A stretch of 64,000 bases of DNA from assembly GCA_012845835.1 (NCBI GenBank), contig JABAKD010000016.1, positions 6,665,919 through 6,729,918 of the forward strand. Reading direction: 5' to 3'. How positions within the stretch are numbered: the first letter of the stretch is position 1; each line of letters begins with the position of its first letter. The DNA comes from Undaria pinnatifida (lineage: Eukaryota > Sar > Phaeophyceae > Laminariales > Alariaceae). A model generated the notes under the pieces. It made no database searches. It saw only the letters and a list, made by a program, of their open reading frames with translations, and was not told where the DNA came from. Of the stretch, positions 11,761 to 23,429 are shown piece by piece. Position numbers and translations under genes: made by a program.

Positions 11761-12011
11761 AAGTCTCGTCATGAGGAAAAAAAAAACGTGAGATAACAAA
11801 CTTCACCCCCTCAATGATTTTCCGAGACGATTTTTTCCTACTTTCAAATATACACAGAGGTGCATGTATTTTTTTGTATGTAATACCAAGTACGAAGGTA
11901 AGGGGGGGGAAGAACAACGAAAGTTGCGTCGTAAAACGTGTAGCTTCCAAAGTACTCGCCGAGATACCTTCCACACACGTCACATCTATGATATACCAGG
12001 TTTATTATATC

Positions 12012-13475
12012 AAAATAAAAATACACTCCAGCTGTGAGATCGAAGATTTTGTCGAAACTCATCTTTGCAAGCTATGTGTGATACTCCGATCGCGCGTATT
12101 ACGGGTTGTGTGTCCTCATTAAGGATATAGGTCGGCGACTCCCCTTGCAACTACAGTGGTATATTATAAAAATTAAATTACACTCCAGCTGTGAGATCGA
12201 ATACTTTGTCGAAACTCATCTTTGCAAGCTGTGTGTGATACTCCGATCGCGTATTACGGGGTGCGTGTCCTCATTAAGGATATAGGTCGGCGATTCCCCT
12301 TGCAAGTACAGTGTAGCTATCAGGGTCAACAGCGTGATGTTAGGCAGTGTGTGCGCGGAAACTGTAAAACCCGTTTTCGAGGGGGACAAAATCTGACAGC
12401 TGTGGAAGGAAATGCATCAGTTTATCAAGTGAATCCTATAAGTCGAATAAGCGGTGAGGGGAGGGCGGAGTTTTTAAGGACGTGGGGGCCTGATTTTGAT
12501 CAAAAAGGGGGCGGGAGGGGGGCAGAGGGGGAGGGACAGGTGGGGCAGCTCAATTTGTGCGTGGAAAATATAAATCCTTCTTGTGGGGGAGGGGGGGGGG
12601 GGGGGGGGGGAGGCTTTAGGTCGCATAGATGTAGGGGTTGTTAGTGTTATATATATGATTTTGTCCCCCTCAAAAACGGATTTTATAGTTTTCGCGCACA
12701 GACTGACTAACATCACCTTGTTGACCCTGATAGCTTCACTGTAGTTCCAAGGGGAGTCGCCGACACACAACATATTATAAAAAAAAAAATACACTCCAGC
12801 TGTGAGATCGAAGATTTCGTCGAAACTCATCTTTTCAAGCTGTGTGTGATACCCCGATCGCGCGTATCACGGGTTGTGTGTCCTCATTGAGGATATAGGT
12901 CGGCGACTCCCCAAACTACAGCAGTGTACTATGAACATACAAACACACTCCAGCTGTGAGATCGAAGACTTTATCGAAACTCATCTTTGCAAGCTGTGTG
13001 TGATACTCCACTCCAGCTGTGAGATCGAAGATTTTGTCGAAACTCATCTTTGCAAGCTGTGTGTGATACTCCGATCGCGCGTGTTACGGGTTGTGTGTCC
13101 TCATTAAGGATAAAGATCGGTGACTCCCCTTGGAAGTACAGTGTAGCTATCAGGGTCAACAGGGTGATGTTAGTCAGTCTGTGCACGAAAACTATAAAAC
13201 CCGTTTATGAGGGGGACAAAATCTGACAGCTGTGGAAGGAAATGCATCAATTTATCAAGTGAATGCTGTAAGTCGTATAACCGGTGAGGGGAGGGCGGAG
13301 TTTATAAGGACGTGAGGACCTGGGTTTGATCAAGAGGGAGCAGGGGGGGTGGGGGGGAGGATGGGCGGGGCAACTCAACTTGTGCGTGGAAACTATAAAT
13401 CCATCAAGGGAATAAATCTGACGGTTTTGGAAAGAATGCACCAGTTTATCATCTATATCCTGCAAGTATTTATAT
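12012..13475 (+). repeat. Cluster of nested repeat family A copies
   Basis: At least four forward heads (near 12018, 12178, 12790, 12945, with a further short duplication near 13012) read CACTCCAGCTGTGAGATCGA then TTGTCGAAACTCATCTTTGC. Full-length copies continue through GACTCCCCTTG, TCAGGGTCAACAG, GACAAAATCTGACAGC and a GGTGAGGGGAGGGCGGAG/G-run tail. One segment at about 12650-12775 is inverted. Sequence identity among copies is high, so this is the youngest family A site. Any ORFs are repeat artefacts. Confidence 0.8.
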
Positions 13476-13482
13476 ATATCAG

Positions 13483-13778
13483 TCGGTCGTCCCGGTGGCG
13501 TATCAGGTTATCCTCGAGCCCGGTATAGGTCAGTTTCGTGAAATCGAGTCCCGCCGAGTGCATACTCGTATAAATTCGTGTGGGGACTTTTTCTTGTGCA
13601 CAAATTGACTTGCGGAAAGCGCGAGAGCGTGAGTTAGCAACACTCGATGAGAGATCGACGAGAAGTGGGGTTGCTGAACCCTATGCGCGATAAAAAATGA
13701 AGGCAAGAGCCGGGGGGGAGAAGGGACGACACCTGTGACCACCGCTTGTCCAGAAGCTGGCAAGTAGAAGTGTGTGGA
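13483..13778 (+). mobile_element. SINE family B (tRNA-derived)
   Basis: The head GGTCGTCCCGGTGGCGTATC carries an A-box-like TGGCGTATCAGG (13496-13507), with a mutated B box about 33 nt later. The body includes CACAAATTGACTTGCGG, AACACTCGATGA and TTGCTGAACCCTATG, and the tail is ACCTGTGACC..GCTTGTCCAGAAGCTGG. Pol III transcription and LINE-dependent retroposition are inferred from family structure. Confidence 0.75.
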
Positions 13779-13786
13779 AAATATAC

Positions 13787-13890
13787 TATATATACGCGCG
13801 ATCGGAGTATCACACACAGCTTGCAAAGATGAGTTTCGACAAAATCTTCGATCTCACAGCTGGAGTGTATTTTAATTTTTATAATATGCT
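13787..13890 (-). repeat. Repeat family A head fragment
   Basis: Reverse complement of the family A head: GCGATCGGAGTATCACACAC, GCTTGCAAAGATGAGTTTCG, then TCACAGCTGGAGTGTATTTT. It directly abuts the SINE B tail. Confidence 0.75.
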
Positions 13891-13985
13891 CCGGAGTATA
13901 TACATCGCATCGCGTTTACGCTCTCTGCATTGTCGAGAAAGTCGGCTTGGAAATTTGTCCTCGGGAGTGGGGTTACGTATCACAG

Positions 13986-14127
13986 CAGTACATGTTAACG
14001 GGTTTTTCATGATTTCTATAGGTGGTTCCACAGCACATGTTAACGGGTTTTACATGAATTCTACAGGCGGTTCCACAGCACATGTTAACGGGTTTTACAT
14101 GAATTCTACAGGCGGTTCCACAGCACA
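13986..14127 (+). repeat. 45-bp tandem repeat, three units
   Basis: Units share CATGTTAACGGGTTTT..ATGAATTCTACAGGCGGTTCC. The second and third are identical and the first differs at a few bases. The 45-bp period keeps one plus-strand frame open, but the surrounding ORF is Thr/His low complexity and is not called a gene. Confidence 0.75.
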
Positions 14128-16860
14128 GCCATCCACTACAAACAACGCACAGCATCCACTAAACACAACGCACAGCATCCACGACTGCGAAAACACAGGA
14201 TCCAGGACGACCGCACTTCACAAGCCAAAGCATCCAACCACGGCTCAGCCCATACATACCATACATAACGTTAGGGCAATAACCTTGCGGTTAAGGTTGC
14301 GGTTACGGTTCTGGTTGGGCCTCTGGTTGGAGTTAGCGTTGCCTCCCCACCAGCACGCCACCCGTAAGGATAACGTGATCATTCTGATCGGGGTTAGCAT
14401 TGCCTCCCCACCACCACCCTGCGGATTTCAGCCTATATAATTAACGAGTACTACGTTACGGAAGCAGAAAAACAGCTTGGTCTGAATAAAATACAGCTTC
14501 ACATCTCACATGTTATTATGCCGTGAAACTGCATACATACTACATATGATACGATATGATACGATTTGATCTGATACGGCCAAGTTTCTGGTGAGGTATT
14601 TCTTATGAGAGAGCCGGTGCTATATTATAGACTAGGCTCTAGAGTCGTCTGGGGTGGTCAGTACTGGTACTTGCAGGGTTAATGCGCGTTTTTTTTTTCT
14701 AGTATTACAGAGTTAGCCTCCTCTTCTTTCCCTCCTCTTTCCATCTTGCGACACCCACGTGATTTCACTTCACGCCAGCCACATCCCAGAGGGAAAGCTT
14801 GTACCTTGTACTCGTACGTATTATTCGTGCAGTACAAGTATATATATTTAATTTTATAATACACTCTTCTGTGCCAACTATTGTGCTGGTTTCAGGAATT
14901 CACCAGGCGAGGCAGGCATCCACGCCTGATGCCAGTAACAGGTAAGGCATGGTGTTTATAGGGTACGGTATTAGGATTGGTCACCGGCGCAATGTCACAA
15001 CACGCAGTACCTGGTAGCCATCTACTCGCAGTAGATGCTGCCAACAAGCATGGTATTGCTTACGGGGTCCGGGAAACACGCCATAGTATGTTATAGAAAC
15101 CCATCAAGAGCTTCGCTCGTCGCTTCGTCCAGTATACTGCTAGGAAAAAAAAAACATATCAGCGGTAAACGTAAACTTCGTATCTAATCATACCATACTC
15201 GTCGCCGAAGCAAGTCGAATACTTCGTATCTAATCATACCATACTCGTCGCCGAAGCAAGTCGTGCATCCGCCAGAAAAAAGAGAAAAGTGAAATCGGTA
15301 TCATACTGCTGGCGACGGCATTATTGCATCTACTAATTGAAGCTACCCTACCAGTGCCCAGAATGGGGTGCGGACAGCTGTGTGGCAACATATTGTACAG
15401 CAGTAGTCAGGCCAGGGCTTGCGTGTTTGCTCTTACGAAGTACCAGGTATCATGTTTCAAATCGGCTCTAATCCTGCATACCACGTACATAACAATACCG
15501 GTAATACTCCTGTACCAGGTACCTGGTACGCAACAGAGGTATCATATCATATCATACGACAAAGTATCAGGTACACAGCGGTATATCACATGCGCGACAA
15601 GCAGACAGGAGCTGGTGCTTGGTTGGCTGTTTGGGCAATGGGTATACATACCGACAGGCCACGTGTAACTTTTCAGTCAAAAACGCTAAAAGCTAAAAAG
15701 ACAAAAACGGATCAGCACCAACCAACCAAAGATATCGGTGAACGGTGCCCTAGCACCTGGACGGACGGACAGCCGTCAGTCAAGGAACTTCCCATTCTAA
15801 AAATATCATATTACGCGTTGACGGGTCAAACTGTGCCGTCAACTGAAAAAATATGGTACGAACATGGCGGTCAGTACGAGCACAGAGTGGTAGTCAGCAC
15901 TCAGTACCAGTAAGCGCGGAATGTGCTGGATGTGACGCAGTTAGTAGCTTACATTTTACATGGGACAGCTGCTCTGATGTGATTGCTTACTCTGGACATC
16001 CTTCTACGAGACACAGACGTGGCAGCACCCGACACCGTATATACTGGCTGGCCCATTAACACATTACTACCTGGTATTTCGTAGTGTAACCAACCCCTTT
16101 GGGGCTTTAGCGGGAACAAAATAACTGCTGTCCAAAATAATCGACGATTTCGAGCAGCGAAGCAGCCCGGGCTGCTGTGGGCTGTTGTGGTGGAGGGAGG
16201 GGGTGTCCAAAGTCCAAAGTCCAGAGTGCAAGCGTGTGTGCGTGTGTTTTATATACTCGTACAGACGTGGCAACACAGGACACCTGTAACAACTTCCAAT
16301 GATAACTTCACTATCAACCCCTGTGGGGCTTGAGCAATAACAAATTAATGAATAAATAAATGAATAAATTAATTAAAAGGCAATTAATAGTGAAGCAATA
16401 AGAGAGCAATGATAAATCAACAATGAAGTAACTGACCATAAAAAAATGATCTGTCCGACAAAATTGACCATTTCGAGCAGCATCGGCCAAACGAAGCAGC
16501 TCGTGCTGAATGGAGAGTGCTGCGGGGCGAGTCCGAACTGCAGTTATCTGCAAACCACACCCGCGAGGCGCTAGGACGCTTGCACATACAGGCTGCACGG
16601 AGGCTACCAGTGGCAGGGAGTAGAGCAAATTATCTGCGGAAAAACAGAAGGTACTGCGAATATCTACAACAGGCAGTATTACAGTTAGTATTCGATATGT
16701 GAGACCAGGTACTGCTATCAATAATACTGAAAATACCCGCAGTATTTCGGGGTATTGTATTGTGTACACTGCCGTACGTACCTTTAAGTCAAGTATTCGT
16801 GGTTCGATACTGGGCATACTGCTTGTACCCGCAGTAATTGGGACCGGGCGTTTGATTGCA
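14128..16860. other. No gene; scattered repeats
   Basis: Contains degenerate GGTTAAGG/GGTTACGG words at 14290-14340 and several ACCTGGTA/TACCAGGT words. An old duplication lies near 16080-16180 and 16310-16520 (shared AACCCCTxTGGGGCTT and CATTTCGAGCAGC). ORFs up to 167 codons show no domain. Confidence 0.45.
15172..15264. repeat. Tandem duplication, about 45 bp x 2
   Basis: CTTCGTATCTAATCATACCA and TCGTCGCCGAAGCAAGTCG repeat twice with almost no divergence. Confidence 0.7.
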
Positions 16861-16868
16861 CGAATATA

Positions 16869-17101
16869 CGTGCAAGGTTTTCAGATTTGCACGTAAACTC
16901 AATATTGCCCCTGCCGACCTCGAGAGCAGACCTCCAGCCCCCCAAAGGGTTGGGTAGGGGTTAGCATTAGAGTCAGGGTTAGGGTCACGTCTGGGGTCGG
17001 GTTGGTCTGGGCAGCGCAACCGTCGTTTTGTGCGGACCTGCCTGCACACACATTCATAGATCGCTGTTGATTCTACGTACAAATGAAAAAAACCTTGCAC
17101 G
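16869..17101. mobile_element. MITE family G, copy 1
   Basis: Terminal inverted repeat: left CGTGCAAGGTTTT and right AAAACCTTGCACG match exactly. TA lies immediately outside both ends, consistent with a TA target duplication as in Tc1/mariner-type MITEs. The interior has GGGTAGGGGTTAGCATTAG and CAGGGTTAGGGTC (telomere-like) and GGGTCGGGTTGGTCTGGGCA. A second copy is at 40867-41125. No transposase. Confidence 0.75.
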
Positions 17102-17129
17102 TACGGGCATCTATCTTCGCGGGGGCTGC

Positions 17130-17645
17130 GTAATTGGGGGTTCTGTATTGCGCATTAGAGGTATACCCCCTTCTTCACCACAAAACCCGGGTACTCGCGA
17201 GTATAGCCGGTCTAAAAGAGTTGGGAAACTAAAACCCGGTTGAACCGGGCTTTGGAAACCCAGCAGGCTTGTTCATTGTGGCCAGCTTTTTTTCGGGGGA
17301 ACGCATTTTGTTGCCGCTGGTTTAAACCGGTTAACCGGAAACCGGATAAAACCGGAAGACCGGTTCAAACCAGCTGAACCGGACAAATTCTTCGTGGATT
17401 TTCAACAGAATAAAGCCATCACCACCAGCTGTTGTTCGGTGGTCAACACAACTCAGCTGTTGTCAACCAGCATAAAACTTTTTCATCGACCAAACAAGGT
17501 CAAACAAGGTCGCCATCGGGTACCCCCGGCTGTTAGACGAGTACCCGGGTACTCGCCTAGAAAAGCGTTATATACCCACGAGTGCGAGTACCCGAGCTTT
17601 CTCGCCGAAACTGGCGATTACTCACTCGTTCGCGACGAGTGCTCG
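17130..17645. repeat. CCGGGTAC / AACCGG-rich degenerate region
   Basis: Dense ACCCGGGTACTCG, CCGGTTTAAACC and AACCGG words, many self-complementary. It has no clear period and resembles the 6.8-7.0 kb array in word content. Confidence 0.4.
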
Positions 17646-17807
17646 GCGGGTTAAGCGTCTAGCAGGCAGGCATTCATTCGCTGGGCTTTACACGCATGAT
17701 ACTATAAAAAATCCTTGTAAGTCATTTCTTGAGGTGACAGCACTATTGTAGCTGGCTATATTGTCGTCCCGATACCACTTACTGCTGCTGGTACCTGGTA
17801 TGGTAGC

Positions 17808-17837
17808 CGGTCGCCCCGGTGGCGTATCAGGTTATGT
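17808..17837 (+). mobile_element. SINE family B head fragment
   Basis: CCGGTCGCCCCGGTGGCGTATCAGGTTAT is cut off by a TG dinucleotide run. Only the A-box half of the tRNA-like head remains. Confidence 0.55.
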
Positions 17838-18059
17838 GTGTGTGTGTGTTCTTCACATTAAACCGTTCTTCTACTCGTCGACATCCAGCACACCCAGTGT
17901 CCGTACTGATTCTTCACCCTAGAAAGATCAGCTCTGTGGTCACAAGCCACGACACAGAGATAATGCATCGTAATGCATTCGACAACGCAATGTCATGCCC
18001 TAGTACTGGGTACGACAGGCACAACATACATACGTCAGCAACAGAAATACATTGGAAGA

Positions 18060-18260
18060 GAGAAATACGAAATAAACAAAAACAAAAACAACAACAAAAA
18101 AAACAAAAAAAAACAAAATAAGAAAACAAATAAAAACAAAGATAAAAATAAAACAAAAAATGAAACAAACAAAATGAAGGGGAAATCGAAGAAACAACCC
18201 AACCGCAAAGGAGAGCCAAAGCTCGGAAAAGAAACATAATAAAATGAAATAAAATAAAGT
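18060..18260. repeat. A-rich (CAAAA)n low-complexity tract
   Basis: Runs of AAAC/AAAT words give artefactual Lys/Asn (plus strand) and Phe/Leu (minus strand) ORFs. Confidence 0.7.
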
Positions 18261-18530
18261 AAAGTAAAACCAAAATAAGATAATCCGAACACGAGCCAAA
18301 AACCTGGACACGCAAGGAGGGAACAAGGGGAAAAAAATACCCCAGAGAAAGACGAAAAGTGCTATGTACCTACTAGTCGGCCTGGTACCTTGCTACCCTG
18401 TCTGCCATCTCCTTCCTGCCTTCGTCCACCGCGGTCTCCCTTCTATTCCTCCTGTTGCCCCCCCTGCCCCCATTCCCTTGGACGGCTTTCCTTCTACTCC
18501 TCCTGTTTCCCCCCCTCCCCCCTTTGTGTT

Positions 18531-18815
18531 CTTATCCTCGAGCCTGGTACAGGTCAGTTTCGTGAGTTCGAATCCCCCCGAGTGCATACTCGTATAAATT
18601 CGTGTTGGGACTTTTTCTTGGGCACAAATTGACTTGCGGAGAGGAGAGCACGAGAGCGTGAGTCAGCAACACTCGATGAAAAACCGACGGGCAGTGGGAT
18701 TGCTGAACCCTATGGGGGATAAAAATTGAAGGCGAGAACCGGGGGAAAGGGACGACACCTGTAACCACGGCTTGTCCAGAAGCTGGCAAGCAGATGTGTG
18801 TGAATAACAAAAAAA
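18531..18815 (+). mobile_element. SINE family B, 5'-truncated
   Basis: Begins inside the head (CTTATCCTCGAGCCTGGTAC), keeps the B-box-like GAGTTCGAATCC, and continues through ACTTGCGG, CACTCGATGAAAAA, TTGCTGAACCCTATG and ACGGCTTGTCCAGAAGCTGG, ending in an A-run. Confidence 0.75.
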
Positions 18816-19012
18816 AAAGTACAAATTGTGTAGGTATCGTATATCTAACTCTGATATAATCCGACTTTTGATATGCAGGTTCTGCTGCATTCCTTCCTGC
18901 GCATGCAGAGCAAGCAGCGAGCATGATACACTTCTGTCGATGTAAAAGGTCACTTTCAATATGCCATTTTAGTACCCGGTGTACCATAATCGCACGCATC
19001 CTAGGTAGAGTA

Positions 19013-19060
19013 CTTGGGTTGTGGGTGGTTGGGTGGGTGGGTTGGTGGGTGGGTGGTTAG
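19013..19060. repeat. (GGGT)n low-complexity run
   Basis: GGGTGG/GGGTTGG words over about 45 bp; no other content. Confidence 0.6.
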
Positions 19061-19193
19061 GTACTGGATAGCTGCACAGCGGTTAGTAGGTACCAAAGCA
19101 CGGGACCTGAAACGAAATAAAATTACAACTGCTTGTTTGTTTACGTGGATCCCTTCGTCACGGACAGCTGAGAGCCAGCTAAAGTTGCGCATG

Positions 19194-19280
19194 TAATATG
19201 AAGGTGCCCTCGTACTTGATATGAAGGTGCCCTCGTAACTAATATGAAGGTGCCCTCGTACCTACTATGAAGGTGCCTAC
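19194..19280. repeat. 27-bp tandem repeat, four units
   Basis: Four units share TATGAAGGTGCCCTCGTA, and the last is truncated (AAGGTGCC). Confidence 0.75.
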
Positions 19281-19799
19281 CAAACGGAGCGTTTCGAATC
19301 CACAGACAATATACCCAAAAACAGAATCGAAGCTGAGATAGATAAGAAGATTCACTCCTTCGGATTGGTCAAATATCCATGCCGAGGCCTCAAGAGCCCA
19401 AGCAAGGAATTACTCCACTCGAATTATTTTTGTGCTGTTTGGGTTTCTCGTGCAATTTTCATTGTTTTTATGGATGAAAAATTTCGAGAAAAGCAATAGC
19501 TTGAAAAAGCGAAACAACCCAGAACTGATTTCCTGCGCCCGAGCGAGAACCAACAGGAGAACCGCACCAAAGTCTGTTCAGTTTTTAGGTTGTGTTTTCA
19601 GGTTTTTTTATTTTCCCCGTTTGGACGCGCCCCACAACTGCTGTGACCAGCGAGACAGAAAAAGCTACGAACTCGTCTGCGCTGGTCGGTGTTACTTGAC
19701 GGGATAGTTGCCGGGTGGCCATTTTTCTTCCCTCTGGTTTTCAATCCCCGCCCCATTTCCACTTGCGACACCCCCGGGATGAAGCTCGTAAACTACGAC

Positions 19800-20330
19800 A
19801 ACCACCTGGTGCAGTAAACTTGTTGTTTTTGTTCTCACATTAACTCGCAGAATCAAGTCCGTGGTCACAGGACAGGCACTATTAAAAGTCACTCTCTGGA
19901 GTGGAGGAAAATCCCGGGGAGAAAACACAAACAAACCAAAGGTGGTACACGCATATATATCCTGACGCATTTCATGCCTCCACCAGAAACATATTAAAAC
20001 AACGCAGCTTGCAAAGATGAGTATTGACCCGAAATTCGAACTCACGGCTGACGTCCTTGAAATATTGTTATGTATTAGTCTAGATATATAAATTTCTAAA
20101 AACAAGAGAATAGGACTCCTCCCAAGTCGCTCCTCCCATTGAGAAAAAGCTCACCCACATAGTATATTTCAAGTACCAACAACGCAGCTTGCAAACATGA
20201 CTAATGACCCGAAAATTCGTCGAACTCACGGCTGACGTCCTTGCAATATTTGTATAAAAAATGAAATCGGGAGCCAGCCTACGATGTGCCAGGTCCATAC
20301 TGGTGCATACGTCTCACAGTAACTACAGAC
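19800..20330 (+). repeat. Repeat family C with two nested family D units
   Basis: Family C landmarks flank the insert: AATCAAGTCCGTGGTCACAG on the left and GAGCCAGCCTACGATGTGCC on the right. Between them are two D units (near 19990-20070 and 20178-20250) containing GCAGCTTGCAAA.ATGA, AAATTCG and CTCACGGCTGACGTCC. The uninterrupted C copy at 62.7 kb lacks the D units, so they look inserted or duplicated here. Confidence 0.65.
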
Positions 20331-20510
20331 ACCTGAGGTGCAGAATTTTACGCCCCTGGTACTGGTGGGGAAAACTACTACCAGGTATCAATATGTCTAA
20401 CATGAAGAATATGGTATAACGTACATATGTGGCAGGGAATCTAATGTAATACTTGGAGCAATGTCGACATCGCCTTCGTTCAGAGGTTCATCAACTTTTA
20501 CGATGTACTT

Positions 20511-20818
20511 TTTTTTTTTTTTTTTCGCACACATTTACTTTCCAGCTTCTGGACAAGCCGTGGTCACAGGTGTCGTCTTTTCTTCCCCCCGGTTCTTGTC
20601 TTCAATTTTTTTCGCGCACAGGGTTCAGCAACCCCACTGCTCGTCGATCTTTCATCGAGTGTTGCTAACTCACGCTCTCGCGCTTTCCGCAAGTCAATTT
20701 GTGCGAAGTCCCAGCGAAATTATACGAGTATACTACTCGTATGGACTCGGGGGGATTCGAACTCACGAAACCGACCTATACCACGCTCGAAGATAACCTG
20801 ATACGCCACCTATGAAGC
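20511..20818 (-). mobile_element. SINE family B, near full length
   Basis: The reverse complement reads from the head (GGTGGCGTATCAGG near 20800) through GAGTTCGAATCC, the ACTTGCGG and CACTCGATGAAAGATC body to CTGTGACCACGGCTTGTCCA. Both promoter-box motifs are present, and a T-run of 18 flanks the tail. Confidence 0.75.
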
Positions 20819-21320
20819 ACCAACGAACTCGAAACTTCCGACGGGCAATTGCACGGCTCGCTAGTATCCTTGTAGAACGCTCCGTGTAATTAATACCAGG
20901 CGAGTATTACTCGAACATGCCGGTACTGCTGCTATTATTATCAAATCGCGCCCACGTGGGTAGCACTCGTACGTACGCAACATCGTCGGGTATTCTACTG
21001 CTGTACAGGCGGGATATACATACGTACAGCAGCGTATACTGGTCAAGACTACTAAACACCACTCGTATAAAAACAGAATGTTCCAACCAGAAAAAAAACT
21101 AACGTCTTTTTTGGCAACAGCGCAATCAATTCAATACGTGACAGGGTAGATGCACTTGCTGCTGTGCATGCCATAAACCAAACAAATGATGGTGACGACA
21201 CACGACTGCTGTGATCGTGTAAGAGCGTGGGATGGCATGCACGAGAAAAAGGTGACATCGGTTCGAATCTGAGAGCACACACGATCCCTCAACGATGTCT
21301 ACTGAAAATGACGCCACCTG

Positions 21321-21524
21321 GTAGTTCGCAAGCCAGGACTTACAGACTTCGGCACTGGGACAGACCTAATCTGAGACAGACACCAGACACGACGAACCAT
21401 CAACCCGTTCTAATACTGTACGTAGTTCGCAAGCCAGGACTTGCAGACTTCGGCATGGGACAGACCTGATCTGAGACAGACACCAGACACGACGAACCAT
21501 GAACCCGTTCTACTACAGTATACT
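21321..21524. repeat. Tandem duplication, about 101 bp x 2
   Basis: Two units begin GTAGTTCGCAAGCCAGGACT and end AACCCGTTCTA.TAC, with few differences. GTAGTTCGCAAGC recurs alone near 22394. Confidence 0.8.
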
Positions 21525-21684
21525 GCTGTACGTGCGAACAGCCAAAGAGCGGTCCGCCCAAAATAAGAGGAAGATTGAACCAATCCACTCGTACTCGTAG
21601 AAAAAAAACTCTCAAATGCAAGCAGCACCTTCGCATAGAGCCACCGGACAAGTTCACACTTCATAACCAGTAAGTATATCTGAC

Positions 21685-22324
21685 CTTCAACAGCTGTGAT
21701 GTTGGTACACCCCTCCCGTGTATGCTCTCCTTGCTTGTCGACACCAGCCTCTGCCGAAGCCCCTTTCGTATCACCACCCCCATCCTGGCTCTCTCCCTCG
21801 CTCTCCCTCCTTCTGTTGGGGCCGTCATCATCTCCAACACTGCAATCAGTGGAGACATTTAAATCATCGTTAGACGAATCTTCGTGACAACGGCTGAACT
21901 CGGAGGGGGTCCCAGCTGCTGCAGCAGACAAAGCTTCTCCCTCTCCCTCCCCCCGTGCCGAGCCAGTCTCGGAGTAACACTCGTCGCTGGCAAGGGAACA
22001 CTGAGACACAGGAGCAGTATTACTCGCGGGTACCTCAAGGTCGGAATCCTCCTCGGAATGAGGGGTCAGCGCCAGGGTCAGCGCAGGGCTGGAAGGGGAG
22101 CATGCCCCCCCACCCGACGCTGTTGCTGCTGCTGCCACTCCTCCTCCTGCTGCTGTCTTGTCGGGGGTGATGTCATTCTCATCATGGGGCAACGCCGGGA
22201 GCTCTAGACTCTCATTCGGGAGATATTGGATGAGGTCGAGCTTGAGGTTGGCTCGAGACCTCTTCCGAGGATTGTCGCCCTGCTCGACGTCGCCGGCAAG
22301 CAACCGGCTGCTCTTGCACCCCAT
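21685..22324 (-). CDS. Met-Gly-Cys N-terminal exon, unknown acidic Ser-rich protein
   Basis: The ORF is open further upstream, but the start at 22324 is preferred because it gives Met-Gly-Cys-Lys-Ser-Ser. That end is typical of N-myristoylation at Gly2 plus palmitoylation at Cys3, which anchors proteins to the plasma or ciliary membrane. After a basic patch (RKRSR near 20-24) come a short hydrophobic-acidic segment and then Ala/Gly-, Ser- and Glu/Asp-rich low complexity. The exon probably ends at donor GTCAGA in phase 1 after 213 codons. Reading on would enter an implausible Trp/Tyr/Ser tail overlapping the 21.4 kb tandem repeat. Downstream exons were not found. No domain is recognised. Confidence 0.5.
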
Positions 22325-22735
22325 GTGTCCTAGTCCTGGTTCGGGTCCGGGTTCTCTCCTCGCGCTGTGTGGAAATGATCGCAACCGGGTTCGTAGTTCG
22401 CAAGCACTCCGAAGGTACGCAGACCTTAGAGGTCGAACGAGAGGTATGCAGCAGTTTGCAGGAGGACCATTTGTCGCTGGTTGCAAAGGGAAGAGGGAAC
22501 AGGGGGCCCGGGACCCTTCGAAATCGGTGTGTTATGCCCCTCATTAGTGCGGTGCCTTGTAAAGAGACAATACCCGCACTAAAGTGGAATCACGGTAAAA
22601 TTATACCGGAATAAGCGGCGCCCCGATCGATGTTGTTCCATATTTTTTCTACACGGGTGTTCATTGCGGTTCACGGTTCACTGCTGCTGTACGTTGTTCT
22701 CAAAGGTACGAACCGGTGGGCATAACAATAAGGGA

Positions 22736-22835
22736 AGACGCAGCTTGCACAAGTATCGACGCTAAATTCGTCGAACTCACATCTGACGTCCTCATTAGAA
22801 CTAGATCACACCTGTGACCACGGCTTGTCCAGAGC
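22736..22835. repeat. Family D unit fused to SINE B tail
   Basis: GCAGCTTGCACAAGTATCGAC..AAATTCGTCGAACTCACATC is followed directly by ACACCTGTGACCACGGCTTG of the SINE B tail. Confidence 0.55.
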
Positions 22836-23429
22836 CGAGATGAAGAGAAGAAAGAAGAAGCGATGACTTTTTTGAAAATAATAGGAGAAAAGTATCAAAA
22901 TGGGGGTATATATACCTCGTACATCTTCGAACACAATGGGGTACCCTAGTTTTCTAGCGGGGCACGCCAGCTTACACGCCAGCTAAACGCCTCCAGTTGT
23001 TCGCGTCCTGACGCCTCCACCCTACGTGCACGATGTGTGGATAGCACGTCAAACCATTGTTTCGTCCTTTGACAGCCCACAGCAACAGGCAGGGTAATAA
23101 TAAGTACGGGCGCTCAAAAAGTCCTCTCCACACAACAACCAGATGACAACCGCAGCGTTTTTGTTCGAAATTGATAATACTGTACTACTAATATTACCAG
23201 GTGCTACTATTAATACTACTATTAATATTATTATAATAATAATACTATTAACAGCAGCCATGACGGACAACATGGTGCAGCTCCAACGAAAGGAGAAAGG
23301 CGATAAGAAGCAGGGCACTTCACGCACAGGCAAAGTCGACGGGCGGGGGGGGTAGAAGGAGGAGGAGGTGCAGAGATTGTAGGCTAGTATGCTTTTTTAC
23401 GCTGCTGATGATGCGCGGGCATCTTCTAT

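Noticed and set aside
13772-14440. 222-codon plus-strand ORF
   Set aside because: Runs from a family A head through the 45-bp tandem repeat; composition is repeat-driven.
16314-16817. 167-codon minus-strand ORF with a hydrophobic C-terminus
   Set aside because: No motif, lies in unassigned repeat-like DNA, and the C-terminal Leu/Ile/Phe comes from a TAAA/AATT tract.
17914-18326. Phe-rich or Lys/Asn-rich ORFs
   Set aside because: Low-complexity A-rich tract read on either strand.
18532-18999. 155-codon minus-strand ORF
   Set aside because: Antisense reading of SINE B; the same peptide pattern recurs at the other SINE copies.
22158-22547. 129-codon plus-strand ORF
   Set aside because: Antisense to the Met-Gly-Cys exon and its upstream region.
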